A stretch of 24,462 bases of DNA from a virus, in the IMG/VR virus record IMGVR_UViG_3300025133_000577, positions 1-24,462 of that record; one strand, written 5' to 3'. The position numbers and the translations under genes were made by a program. Each line of letters begins with the position of its first letter. The first letter of the stretch is position 1. Positions 1 to 8,109 of the stretch are shown here, one piece after another. The notes below the pieces were generated by a model. That model was not told where the DNA came from. It saw nothing but the letters and a program-made list of their open reading frames with translations, and made no database searches.

Positions 1-710
1 GGGTTCCACCTAAAAATCTTCAAAATCAAGTGATTATAAAGAATGGAGTGAAGTATCCTCGAAATGAACATATAGGAGCTTTTGGTTGTGATAGTTACGA
101 TATATCAGGCACTGTTGATGGAAAAGGATCTAATGGAGCTTTACACGGACTTACTAAATTTAGTATGGAAGATGCTCCACCAAATCATTTTTTCTTGGAA
201 TATATTTCAAGACCTCAGACAACTGAGATATTCTTCGAAGACGTTCTGATGGCTTGTATATTCTATAGTATGCCGATATTGTGTGAGAATAATAAACCTA
301 GATTACTTTATTACTTTAAAAGACGAGGCTATAGAGGGTTTTCAATGAACAGACCTGATAAGGTTTGGAACAAACTATCTGTAACAGAGAAAGAAATTGG
401 TGGAATACCTAATTCAAGTGAAGATATAAAACAAGCCCATGCCGCTGCTATAGAATCATATATAGAAAACTACGTAGGTTCAATAGAGGATTCATGTGGT
501 GATATGTACTTCCAAGACACTTTAGAAGATTGGGCAAGATTTGATATTAATAAAAGAACTAAGCACGATGCTTCAATAAGTTCTGGTTTAGCAATAATGG
601 CTTGTAATAAAAATCGATATAGACCAACAGCGAATAGAAACATAACTCCAGTATCATTAGGCTTTAAAAGATATGATAACAAAGGATATACTTCAAAAAT
701 AATAGAATAG
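1..710 (+). CDS. terL: Terminase large subunit, C-terminal nuclease part (5' partial)
   Basis: The reading frame is open to the left edge (first whole codon at base 3), so a GTG at 30 is not the real start; about 236 codons of the 3' part are seen. It is the packaging motor's RNase H-like nuclease domain, which cuts concatemeric DNA at the portal. Three acidic positions fit the family: Asp in GCDSYD (codon 90-92), Glu in PILCENN (codon 285-287, after the helix FFEDVLMACIFYS) and Asp in KHDASISSGLA (codon 567-569, the family's usual last acid followed by a helix). The ATPase domain would lie upstream, outside the window. Its TAG stop directly abuts the portal ATG, as expected for TerL-portal coupling. 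Assignment rests on motif pattern and on gene order; no search was run. Confidence 0.85.
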   Translation, partial: VPPKNLQNQVIIKNGVKYPRNEHIGAFGCDSYDISGTVDGKGSNGALHGLTKFSMEDAPPNHFFLEYISRPQTTEIFFEDVLMACIFYSMPILCENNKPRLLYYFKRRGYRGFSMNRPDKVWNKLSVTEKEIGGIPNSSEDIKQAHAAAIESYIENYVGSIEDSCGDMYFQDTLEDWARFDINKRTKHDASISSGLAIMACNKNRYRPTANRNITPVSLGFKRYDNKGYTSKIIE

Positions 711-3122
711 ATGCAGATTAAGACAAATATGAGCAGTTCATTTCCTGACCAGGTAGTACCTGATGCTGAGAAAGCTACATGGGAATACGGGTTATCCGTA
801 GGTAGAGCTATTGAAGGTGAGTGGTTTAGAAACCCAACTAGTGCTGGATATAGATTTGCTTCAAATTACAATAATTTCCATAACCTAAGATTGTATGCTA
901 GGGGTGAACAAAATATTCAAAAATACAAAGATGAACTATCTATCAATGGTGATTTATCATATTTAAACTTAGATTGGAAACCAGTACCTATAATACCAAA
1001 ATTTGTAGATATAGTAGTTAATGGTATTTCTCAAAGAAATTATGAAATTAAAGCTTTTGCTCAAGATCCAGAATCTACTCAAAAGAAGACTGTATATGCA
1101 GAACGTATAATTAGGGATATTCAAATAGCTGAATATAATGCTGCTGTTAAAGAAACATGGGGCATTGATTTATCAGAATCTAAAAAAGGGGAAGATACAC
1201 CTAAGACGATGGATGAATTATCAGCTCATATGCAGTTAGATTATAAACAATCTATCGAGTTAGCTGAAGAGGAATTAATTAGTCAAATTTTAGATAAAAA
1301 TAAATATAATTTAACAAGGAAGAGATTAAACCAAGATTTAACTATCTTAGGTATAGGGTGTGTAAAAACTAGTTTTAATAAATCAGAAGGTATTTGTGTA
1401 GAATATGTAGATCCAGTTAATTTAGTTTATTCATATACAGAAGATCCAAACTTTGACGATTTGTATTATGTTGGTGAAGTTAAAAGTATTAGTATACCTG
1501 AATTAAAAAAGCGTTTTCCAAATATATCTCCAGAAGATGTGAAGGAGATTCAAAAATATCCTGGAAATACTAGTTATGCTAGAAACTGGAATGGTAGACA
1601 AGGTGATAATGCGGTACAAGTTTTATTTTTTGAATATAAAACTTATACTAATCAAGTTTTTAAAATAAAAGAAACTGCAGCAGGATTAGAAAAAGCATTA
1701 GAAAAACAAGATACATTTAATCCACCAGAAGCAGATACGTTTAAAAGAGTATCTAGATCTATTGAGGTATTATATACTGGAGCTAAAATATTGGGTCATA
1801 AAAAAATGTTAGAGTGGAAGTTAGCTCAAAACATGACGAGACCCATAGCTAATACTACTAAGGTCAATATGAACTATAATATCACAGCTCCTAGGATGTA
1901 TAAGGGTAAGATAGAATCTTTAGTTAGTAGAATAACTGGATTTGCTGATATGATACAATTAGCACATCTTAAACTACAACAAGTATTATCTAGGGTAGTT
2001 CCTGATGGTGTTTATTTAGATATGGATGGATTAGCTGAGGTTGATTTAGGTAATGGTACAAACTACAATCCTGCTGAAGCTTTAAATATGTATTTCCAAA
2101 CGGGTAGTATAGTTGGTAGATCTTTAACTCAAGACGGTGAAATGAATCGTGGAAAAGTACCTATTCAAGAATTACAATCATCTAGTGGTGGAGCTAAAAT
2201 ACAATCATTAATACAAACTTATCAGTATTATTTACAAATGATAAGAGATGTCACCGGACTTAATGAAGCTAGAGATGCTAGTACTCCAGATAAAAACGCG
2301 CTAGTGGGATTACAAAAACTAGCTGCTGCTAATTCAAACACTGCAACAAGACATATTTTACAAGCTGGCTTATATATTACTTTAAAAACATGTGAAAATA
2401 TTACATTAAGAGTAGGTGATGCTTTAATGTTTCCATTAACTAGAATGGCCTTACAAGATAGTATTTCAGTATACAATGTAGCAACATTAGATGAAATATC
2501 TACAGCTAGTTTACATGATTTTGGTATATTTTTAGAACTAGAACCTGATGAAGAAGAAAAAGCGTTGTTAGAACAAAATATTCAAATGGCTTTACAAACT
2601 CAATCAATAGATTTAGAAGATGCTATAGATATAAGGAATATTAATAATCTAAAACTTGCCAATGAATTACTAAAGAAAAGACGTAAGCAAAAGTTTAAAA
2701 GAGATCAACAAGCTCAACAAGCTAATATACAAGCGCAAGCACAAGCAAATGCAGAAGCTGCCGAAAGAGCGGCTATGGCAGAAGTTCAAAAGCAACAAAT
2801 ATTAACAGAATCTACTTTGCAAATAGAACAAGGTAAATCTCAATTTGCTATTCAAAAAGCACAACAAGAAGCTGAATTAAAAAAGCAATTAATGCAATTA
2901 GAGTTTGAATTTAACATGCAACTTACTAAAGCTCAATCTGAAAATAAAAGGTCAGATGAGGCTCAAAAAGAAGATAGAAAAGACGAAAGAACTAAAATTC
3001 AAGCAACACAACAAAGTGAACTAATATCTCAAAGAAAAAATGACTCTTTACCTGTAGATTTTGAATCCAAAGGATTTGATAATCTTGGTGGATTTGGTTT
3101 AGAGCAATTTGCTCCTAGATAA
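711..3122 (+). CDS. Portal protein
   Basis: 803 residues, forming the dodecameric ring at the capsid vertex through which DNA enters and leaves. Evidence is position directly after TerL (TAGATG, no gap), size in the range of podovirus portals (600-800 aa), an N-terminal mixed alpha/beta part with a long acidic/basic stem, and the block IRDVTGLNEARDAS near residues 511-524 followed by a helix with many Ala/Asn, resembling the stem-crown segment of podovirus and crAss-like portals. Residues about 650-780 are a Gln/Ala/Lys/Glu-rich coiled coil (KKRRKQKFKRDQQAQQ at its start), a plausible barrel extending into the capsid. An in-frame ATG at 729 (residue 7) is an alternative start; neither has a Shine-Dalgarno box. 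Family call is firm; the barrel role is inferred. Confidence 0.85.
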   Translation: MQIKTNMSSSFPDQVVPDAEKATWEYGLSVGRAIEGEWFRNPTSAGYRFASNYNNFHNLRLYARGEQNIQKYKDELSINGDLSYLNLDWKPVPIIPKFVDIVVNGISQRNYEIKAFAQDPESTQKKTVYAERIIRDIQIAEYNAAVKETWGIDLSESKKGEDTPKTMDELSAHMQLDYKQSIELAEEELISQILDKNKYNLTRKRLNQDLTILGIGCVKTSFNKSEGICVEYVDPVNLVYSYTEDPNFDDLYYVGEVKSISIPELKKRFPNISPEDVKEIQKYPGNTSYARNWNGRQGDNAVQVLFFEYKTYTNQVFKIKETAAGLEKALEKQDTFNPPEADTFKRVSRSIEVLYTGAKILGHKKMLEWKLAQNMTRPIANTTKVNMNYNITAPRMYKGKIESLVSRITGFADMIQLAHLKLQQVLSRVVPDGVYLDMDGLAEVDLGNGTNYNPAEALNMYFQTGSIVGRSLTQDGEMNRGKVPIQELQSSSGGAKIQSLIQTYQYYLQMIRDVTGLNEARDASTPDKNALVGLQKLAAANSNTATRHILQAGLYITLKTCENITLRVGDALMFPLTRMALQDSISVYNVATLDEISTASLHDFGIFLELEPDEEEKALLEQNIQMALQTQSIDLEDAIDIRNINNLKLANELLKKRRKQKFKRDQQAQQANIQAQAQANAEAAERAAMAEVQKQQILTESTLQIEQGKSQFAIQKAQQEAELKKQLMQLEFEFNMQLTKAQSENKRSDEAQKEDRKDERTKIQATQQSELISQRKNDSLPVDFESKGFDNLGGFGLEQFAPR

Positions 3123-3131
3123 GTTCTATTT

Positions 3132-3157
3132 AATTATATAATATCATATCATGAAAA
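3132..3157 (+). promoter_or_regulatory. A/T leader shared with the 258-aa gene (copy 1)
   Basis: The 19 bases before the ATG at 3151 plus the first 7 coding bases match the leader of the gene at 6233 in 24 of 26 positions, with differences at only two positions. It contains no purine-rich ribosome site. It may be a translation initiation leader or part of a promoter; the low complexity of A/T sequence means chance similarity is possible. Confidence 0.35.
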
Positions 3158-4311
3158 AAGAAAAAGAAGTAAAAGAAGAAGGCTCTTTTAAAATAAAAAA
3201 GAAACCTTCTATGAAAAAACTAAACAAAAAAGACGGACCTATAAAGGTTGATTTATCTAAAAACAAAAATAAGGTTGAAGAACCTGTAAAAGTTGAAGAT
3301 GTTAAGAAGGAGATTGTTGAAGTTAAAGAAGAGAAAGTTGCTAAAGTTGAAGACAAAGCAATTGAGAAGGTTGAAGAAGCAGTTACAAAAGTTGAAGAAA
3401 AACAAGCTGAAACTCCAAATATTAAAGAAATTAAAGAAGAGGAATTTGAACCAATAGGTGAAACTACTGTAGAAAAACCTATATCAGTCCCACAAATGGA
3501 ATTACCAGAAAATATAGAAAAACTTGTAGAGTTTATGAAAGATACTGGTGGTGATATGAAAGATTACATAAGATTAAATGCGGATTATTCTACTGTAGAT
3601 GATAACGTGTTATTAAAAGAATATTATACTCAGACAAAACAACATCTAAACGATGAAGAAATTAAATTTATTATAGATGATAAATTTACATGGGATGAAG
3701 AGTACGACGAAGAGCGAGAAGTTAAAAAGAAAAAACTCGCTTTCAAGGAAGAAGTTGCTGAAGCCACGAACTTTTTAGAAGGTTTAAAAAGTAAGTATTA
3801 TGAAGATCTTAAGTTAAGACCTTCAGTTACTAACGACCAGAAAAAAGCCACTGACTTCTTCAATAGATACAACAAAGAACAAGAGGTAGTTAAACAACGT
3901 CACGAACAGTTTAAAAACACCACTAAAGATTATTTCACTAAAGATTTCAAAGGTTTTGATTTCAATCTTGGTGAAAAGAAGTTTAGATATGGTGTGAGTA
4001 ATCCTAGCGACGTTGCAGCTAATCAATCTGATTTGAACGATTTTGTTAAGAAGTTCTTAGATGAAAAAGGAAATATATCAGATTATAAAGGCTATCACAA
4101 AGCTATCTATGCTGCACGAAATGCTGATACAATAGCAAAACACTTTTACGATCAAGGTAAAGCAGATGCTGTTAAAGACATCACTGCTAAGTCTAAAAAC
4201 ATAAGTAATGAACCTAGAGATAATGCTCCAGGGGATGTATTTATAAACGGTTTTAAAGTGAAAGCTATATCAGGTGCAAATGGTTCTAAGTTAAAATTTA
4301 AACGTAAATAA
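3151..4311 (+). CDS. Scaffold-like capsid assembly protein
   Basis: 386 residues lying between portal and major capsid protein, the usual slot for a scaffolding protein that guides capsid assembly. Residues 1-105 are an extremely charged Lys/Glu/Val region with repeated VE/VK heptad-like units (for example KVEEPVKVEDVKKEIVEVK), probably disordered or coiled coil. Residues about 125-330 are hydrophilic and helical (ENIEKLVEFMKDTGG, later FNRYNKEQEVVKQRHEQF). The C-terminus is basic (KLKFKRK), fitting the capsid-binding tail common in scaffolds. No protease motif is seen, so it does not look like a protease-scaffold fusion. No sequence family is recognised; the role is inferred from position and composition. 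Confidence 0.6.
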   Translation: MKKEKEVKEEGSFKIKKKPSMKKLNKKDGPIKVDLSKNKNKVEEPVKVEDVKKEIVEVKEEKVAKVEDKAIEKVEEAVTKVEEKQAETPNIKEIKEEEFEPIGETTVEKPISVPQMELPENIEKLVEFMKDTGGDMKDYIRLNADYSTVDDNVLLKEYYTQTKQHLNDEEIKFIIDDKFTWDEEYDEEREVKKKKLAFKEEVAEATNFLEGLKSKYYEDLKLRPSVTNDQKKATDFFNRYNKEQEVVKQRHEQFKNTTKDYFTKDFKGFDFNLGEKKFRYGVSNPSDVAANQSDLNDFVKKFLDEKGNISDYKGYHKAIYAARNADTIAKHFYDQGKADAVKDITAKSKNISNEPRDNAPGDVFINGFKVKAISGANGSKLKFKRK

Positions 4312-4327
4312 TAAAAAAACATAAATT

Positions 4328-5803
4328 ATGAGTTTTCAAACCTCCGATGCATTTCCTGCATCACTCGTGCCAAGCCCGATTCAGAGTGCTACAAATAGCA
4401 ACTATCTGAATTTTACAGATGGATCTTCGGATTGGTCACAACAATACCTACCAGAGCTTTATGAGCAAGAGGTAGAGAGATATGGTAACAGGACGTTATC
4501 AGGATTTTTACAAATGGTTGGGGCTGAGATCCCAATGACATCTGATCAAGTAATTTGGTCTGAACAAAATAGATTGCATGTTTCATATAACACTGCTTAT
4601 TACGGCTCAACAACTACTATTCTAATAGATTTAAGTACTACAGGTCCAGGTGGAACTGCGAGTACTTCTTGTGCTATTAAAAATAATCAGACTATAGCAT
4701 ACGCTGATTCAGCTACAGGATTAATAGTAGAAAAAGCTTTAGTTGTTAGTGTATCTGCACCAAGTTTGTCTAATATTGTTACTGTAACTGTTATGCCTTA
4801 TCCAGCTACTACAATTAATACTGCATTTTCATCGGGATATGGTACCGCTGGAGATATGAGTGTATTTGTTTATGGCGCAGAATGGGAAAAAGGATCTAAT
4901 GATGTAGATTTACAATCAATATCTCCAGAATTTCAACAGTATAGTAATTCACCTATAATAATTAGAGATAAATTCAGTATCGATGGATCTGATGCTGCTC
5001 AGATTGGTTGGGTTGAAGTTGCTACTGAAGATGGAACTTCTGGATACCTTTGGTATTTAAAAGCTGAATCTGAAACTAGATTAAGATTTAACGATTACTT
5101 AGAAATGGCAATGGTTGAAGGTGAATTAGCTGGACACTCAACTTCTCCATCTACATGGACTGCTGACTTAAAAGGTACAGAAGGTTTATTCTCTGCTATC
5201 CAAACTAGAGGAAACGTTTATAACGGTTTCGCTGGTGCTGCTGGACCTGGTGCTGGAGCAATGGCTGATTTTGACGCTATTCTTAAGCAACTAGATAAAC
5301 AAGGTGCTATAGAAGAAAACATGTTATTCTTAAGTAGAGAAACTGCTTTAGATTTTGATGATATGATTGGCGCTATGGCTGGTGGAGGTTATGCTTCTAC
5401 TGCTTCAGCTTCTTATGGATTATTTGACAATGAAGAAGAAATGGCGTTAAACTTTGGATTTTCAGGATTTAGAAGAGGTTCTTATGACTTCTACAAAACT
5501 GACTGGAAATATCTAAATGATGCTTCTACTAGAGGATTAACAGAAAACATCGATGGTGTTTTAATTCCTGCTGGAACTTCAACAGTATATGATCAAATGT
5601 TAGGTCAAAATATCAGACGTCCATTTTTGCACGTAAGATATAGAGCTTCTGAAACTGAAGATAGAAGATACAAAAACTGGATCACTGGTTCGGTTGGTGG
5701 AGCTGCTACAAGTGGAATTGATGCTATGAATGTACACTTTCTATCAGAAAGATGTCTTTGTACACAAGCTGCTAATAACTTCGTGTTATTTCAGTCAGTA
5801 TAA
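4328..5803 (+). CDS. Major capsid protein
   Basis: 491 residues forming the icosahedral shell. The N-terminal block at residues 40-77 (YLPELYEQEVERYGNRTL, then GFLQMVGAEIPMTSDQVIW) resembles the major capsid proteins of crAss-like and related Bacteroidota podoviruses, and position after portal and scaffold agrees. Residues about 96-150 are a Thr/Ser/Val beta-rich stretch, possibly a surface domain. A flexible Gly/Ala segment (GFAGAAGPGAGAMADFD, about residues 299-315) precedes a likely P-domain helix region. The start ATG at 4328 follows CATAAATT with no Shine-Dalgarno box. The 3' half uses steady, abundant-gene style codons (GCT, GGA, AAC, TTC). HK97 fold is expected from the family, not shown by the sequence alone. 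Confidence 0.85.
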   Translation: MSFQTSDAFPASLVPSPIQSATNSNYLNFTDGSSDWSQQYLPELYEQEVERYGNRTLSGFLQMVGAEIPMTSDQVIWSEQNRLHVSYNTAYYGSTTTILIDLSTTGPGGTASTSCAIKNNQTIAYADSATGLIVEKALVVSVSAPSLSNIVTVTVMPYPATTINTAFSSGYGTAGDMSVFVYGAEWEKGSNDVDLQSISPEFQQYSNSPIIIRDKFSIDGSDAAQIGWVEVATEDGTSGYLWYLKAESETRLRFNDYLEMAMVEGELAGHSTSPSTWTADLKGTEGLFSAIQTRGNVYNGFAGAAGPGAGAMADFDAILKQLDKQGAIEENMLFLSRETALDFDDMIGAMAGGGYASTASASYGLFDNEEEMALNFGFSGFRRGSYDFYKTDWKYLNDASTRGLTENIDGVLIPAGTSTVYDQMLGQNIRRPFLHVRYRASETEDRRYKNWITGSVGGAATSGIDAMNVHFLSERCLCTQAANNFVLFQSV

Positions 5804-5828
5804 TTATTAATCTTTAAAAATAGAAATT

Positions 5829-6167
5829 ATGAAATTCATACAATTCAAAAGAAATCAAGCTAATGCAGCTGATAAATTACAGTTACCAACTGAAGGTATT
5901 ATATCTATCAGTGCGGCAGATGCTACTAGTTGTCTTATATTATATACACCGATTATAAAGTTAGATGCAGATGATGCTACATCAGCAATTTATGATTGTT
6001 TACAATATGATTTAACTGTAGCTGCTATAGGTGGTGCTACTTTAACAAGAGCATCTATTTGTACAGCTGTGACTAATGCAGTTATTGCTGCTGGTGAAGG
6101 TCGCAATGCTTTAGTTCCAGATATGGAAGTAACAAGTGCTGCAATAGCATTTGATGCGTTCTTATAA
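5829..6167 (+). CDS. Small head protein, probably decoration or capsid-associated
   Basis: 112 residues, co-transcribed with the major capsid gene (25-base gap) and followed by a strong terminator. The protein is Ala/Thr-rich with short beta-like segments and few charges (IISISAADATS, AIGGATLTRASICTAV, LVPDMEVTSAAIAFDAF). There is no signal peptide or membrane segment. Position and co-expression at capsid level suggest a decoration or cement protein; no family is recognised, so that role is inference. The leader TAGAAATTATG nearly copies that of the capsid gene. Confidence 0.6.
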   Translation: MKFIQFKRNQANAADKLQLPTEGIISISAADATSCLILYTPIIKLDADDATSAIYDCLQYDLTVAAIGGATLTRASICTAVTNAVIAAGEGRNALVPDMEVTSAAIAFDAFL

Positions 6168-6180
6168 AACCTAAAATAAT

Positions 6181-6209
6181 AAGATCCCACTTCGGTGGGG
6201 TCTTTTTTT
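6181..6209 (+). terminator. Rho-independent terminator with TTCG loop
   Basis: An 8-bp stem GATCCCAC/GTGGGGTC (one T-G wobble; extendable by two A-T pairs) encloses the very stable tetraloop TTCG and is followed by seven T (6203-6209). It closes the head gene cluster 14 bases after the stop of the 112-aa gene. This is a textbook intrinsic terminator and probably lowers transcription of genes downstream relative to the capsid genes. Confidence 0.93.
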
Positions 6210-6213
6210 AAAC

Positions 6214-6239
6214 AATTATATTATATTATATCATGAAAA
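6214..6239 (+). promoter_or_regulatory. A/T leader shared with the scaffold gene (copy 2)
   Basis: Second copy of the leader described at 3132-3157, ending in TATATCATGAAAA; 24 of 26 positions agree. Here it sits directly behind a terminator, so a promoter role would make sense for re-starting transcription. No clear Bacteroidota -7 box (TAnnTTTG) is present, so the role stays open. Confidence 0.35.
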
Positions 6240-7009
6240 CAAAACAAAAACAAAACGAAGCTCTTGAAGTAAAAAATACTTGGGAGTATAAAGATAGACA
6301 CTATTACTTAATAGGTAATAAATCTCCACTGACATATACAATTCCTTCTAGACATACTCGAAGATATCCTTTAGTGTGGTTTGATGAGGAAAAAGGCTAT
6401 GAAAGAGAGTTGAGATATGCTACTAATCAAAAAAGCATATTTGTTGATGAGCAAAAAGGAAGCGCTACATTGCAACATATAGTTTTTGAAAATGGAGACT
6501 TATTTGTTCCGAAAAATAAAAGAAGTTTACAGGAATTTTTAGCGGCTCATCCTTTTAATAATGTTTTATTTAAAGAGTTAGATCATCAAGCAGATGCTGT
6601 AGATGAATTAGCTTATATAGAATATGAAATAGATGCTTTAAATGCAGCTAATCAAATGGATGTTGATCAAGCAGAGGCTATATTAAGAGTAGAGGTTGGT
6701 TCTAGAGTATCTAGCATGAGTTCTAAAGAGATAAAAAGAGACTTAATGCTATTTGCTAAAAAGAATCCAGTTTTATTCTTAGAATTAGCTAGCGATGAAA
6801 ATGTAACATTAAGGAACTTTGGTATAAGAGCTACTGAATTAGGAATAATTAAGCTAGCAGATGATCAAAGAACTTTCAAGTGGGGTACTAACGGTAGAAA
6901 ACTAATGACTATACCTTTTGATGAAAATGCTTACTCAGCTTTAGCCGCTTGGTTCAAGACTGATGAAGGGTTAGAAGTTTATAGATCAATAGAAAAACGT
7001 TTATCTTAA
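6233..7009 (+). CDS. Unknown protein, lone gene between two terminators
   Basis: 258 residues of unrecognised family. The N-terminal half is mixed beta/basic-aromatic (WEYKDRHYYLIGNKSPLTY, then RHTRRYPLVWFDEEKGYERE) and resembles a compact beta domain; residues 104-118 (AAHPFNNVLFKELDH) form a turn into a helical C-terminal half (EIDALNAANQMDVDQAEAI, KEIKRDLMLFAKKNPVLFLELA). The C-terminal part, with helices and a KWGTNGRKLMTIPFDE turn, could be a winged-helix-like or helical bundle fold, but this is a guess. Placement inside the structural region suggests a virion or assembly role. It is flanked on both sides by intrinsic terminators, so its expression may be set separately from head and tail genes. 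Confidence 0.85.
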   Translation: MKTKQKQNEALEVKNTWEYKDRHYYLIGNKSPLTYTIPSRHTRRYPLVWFDEEKGYERELRYATNQKSIFVDEQKGSATLQHIVFENGDLFVPKNKRSLQEFLAAHPFNNVLFKELDHQADAVDELAYIEYEIDALNAANQMDVDQAEAILRVEVGSRVSSMSSKEIKRDLMLFAKKNPVLFLELASDENVTLRNFGIRATELGIIKLADDQRTFKWGTNGRKLMTIPFDENAYSALAAWFKTDEGLEVYRSIEKRLS

Positions 7010-7036
7010 AAGTGACACAAAACGTGTAATTATAAT

Positions 7037-7066
7037 AAGGGTGGCCTAGTCGCCACCTTTTTTTTT
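7037..7066 (+). terminator. Rho-independent terminator after the 258-aa gene
   Basis: Stem GGTGGC (7040-7045) with GCCACC (7052-7057), extended outward by a G-T and two A-T pairs, loop CTAGTC, and nine T at 7058-7066. It lies 27 bases after the stop of the 258-aa gene and 14 bases before the next start codon. Strong stem plus long T tract make it a confident intrinsic terminator. Confidence 0.92.
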
Positions 7067-7080
7067 AAAAAAATATTAAT

Positions 7081-8103
7081 ATGGTTAATGTAGATACTGT
7101 TTATAAAACGGTTTTATATATCTTAAATAAAGAACAAAGAGGATATATACCACCAGATGAATTTAACAAATTAGGAATACAAGTTCAACGTGAAATATTT
7201 GAACAATATTTTGAAGAGTTAAATCAACACTTACGTGTACCTCAAACTGATAATGAATATGCTAACCGTATAAAAAACCTAGAAGAAAAAATAGATGTAT
7301 TTAAAACTAATTTGGCATGTACAGGAGCAAATCCTTTCACAATGCCTGCAGATTTACATCGACTAGGTACATTAATTTATAATGTAAATTCTAAAGAAAT
7401 TCAAGGCGTAAATAGAAATGAATATTTCTTAATCAACAAATCTCCTCTCACAGCGCCAACAACAACAAATCCGTTATATATATTAGAAGGCACTGGCGCT
7501 CCATCAGCTGCGCCTAGTACTGCTACAGTATTTCCAAACACAGGTACTAATGCTATTACTACTGGTCAAGTTGATGCTTACTATGTTAAAGCTCCCGCAG
7601 ATCCTAGATGGGGTTATTCGTTGGGAAGTGCAGGACAATATCTATACGACAGTACAACATACGGAGCAACTTTACTAAATAATGGAGGAACGTTAAGTAA
7701 TTTAACTACTCCTTTAGCGGGAGGTGTTGCTGCAACTTATACTCCTACTTTTACTACTTCAGGTGGTGGTGTTGGACTAGCATTAAGCGCTGTAGTTACA
7801 GGAGCAACAGCAGTAACAATAACTGTAACTACTCCAGGTACTGGATTCGCTGTGGGAGATACTATAACAATAAATGCCGCTCAATTAGGTGGTGGTAGTA
7901 CTGGGCCAGTTATAACTTTAACAGCTGCAGATTTTAACGCTAATAGTACTTATGGTTCAACTCAATTTGAATTGCATCCTTCGGAACAAACTAATATAAT
8001 ATTAAACATTTTAATGTATTCTGGTATTATAATAAGAGATCCACAAATAGTCCAAAGTGCCGCTAAAATGGTACAACAAGATGAAATAGTAGAAAAACAA
8101 TAA
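7081..8103 (+). CDS. Neck/head-tail connector-like structural protein with inserted beta module
   Basis: 340 residues. The N-terminal ~90 residues are helical (VDTVYKTVLYILNKEQRG, EFNKLGIQVQREIFEQYFEE) and fit a connector-type protein; first of a run of connector and tail genes. The block YYVKAPADPRWGYSLG near residue 165 and the final part FELHPSEQTNIILNILMYSG and IRDPQIVQSAAKM look like one continuous conserved backbone. Between them (about residues 190-287) sits a Gly/Thr/Val-rich beta stretch containing PGTGFAVGDTITI, which recurs in the 1217-aa protein. The backbone resembles marine podovirus structural proteins from memory; head-tail adaptor is an inference from position. Terminator 14 bases upstream leaves little room for an own promoter. 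Confidence 0.65.
   Translation: MVNVDTVYKTVLYILNKEQRGYIPPDEFNKLGIQVQREIFEQYFEELNQHLRVPQTDNEYANRIKNLEEKIDVFKTNLACTGANPFTMPADLHRLGTLIYNVNSKEIQGVNRNEYFLINKSPLTAPTTTNPLYILEGTGAPSAAPSTATVFPNTGTNAITTGQVDAYYVKAPADPRWGYSLGSAGQYLYDSTTYGATLLNNGGTLSNLTTPLAGGVAATYTPTFTTSGGGVGLALSAVVTGATAVTITVTTPGTGFAVGDTITINAAQLGGGSTGPVITLTAADFNANSTYGSTQFELHPSEQTNIILNILMYSGIIIRDPQIVQSAAKMVQQDEIVEKQ
7738..7941 (+). other. Beta-rich insert module, copy A
   Basis: Codes for about residues 220-287 of the 340-aa protein. Pattern: Val/Thr strand, G-T-G-F, four residues, G-D-T-I-T-I, Gly-rich loop, then a Val-Ile-Thr-Leu strand. The same pattern appears at 9841-10083 and, weaker, at 11860-12035. Flanking sequence reads as a conserved backbone if the module is skipped. 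Confidence 0.5.
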
Positions 8104-8109
8104 TAAGAT

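Noticed and set aside
30-32. GTG at 30 as a gene start
   Set aside because: The frame stays open to base 3 and the protein begins mid-domain of the terminase, so the gene simply continues to the left.
470-682. Minus-strand open frame of 70 codons inside the terminase gene
   Set aside because: Lies wholly within a conserved + strand gene, has no leader like the real starts, and its protein has no recognisable features.
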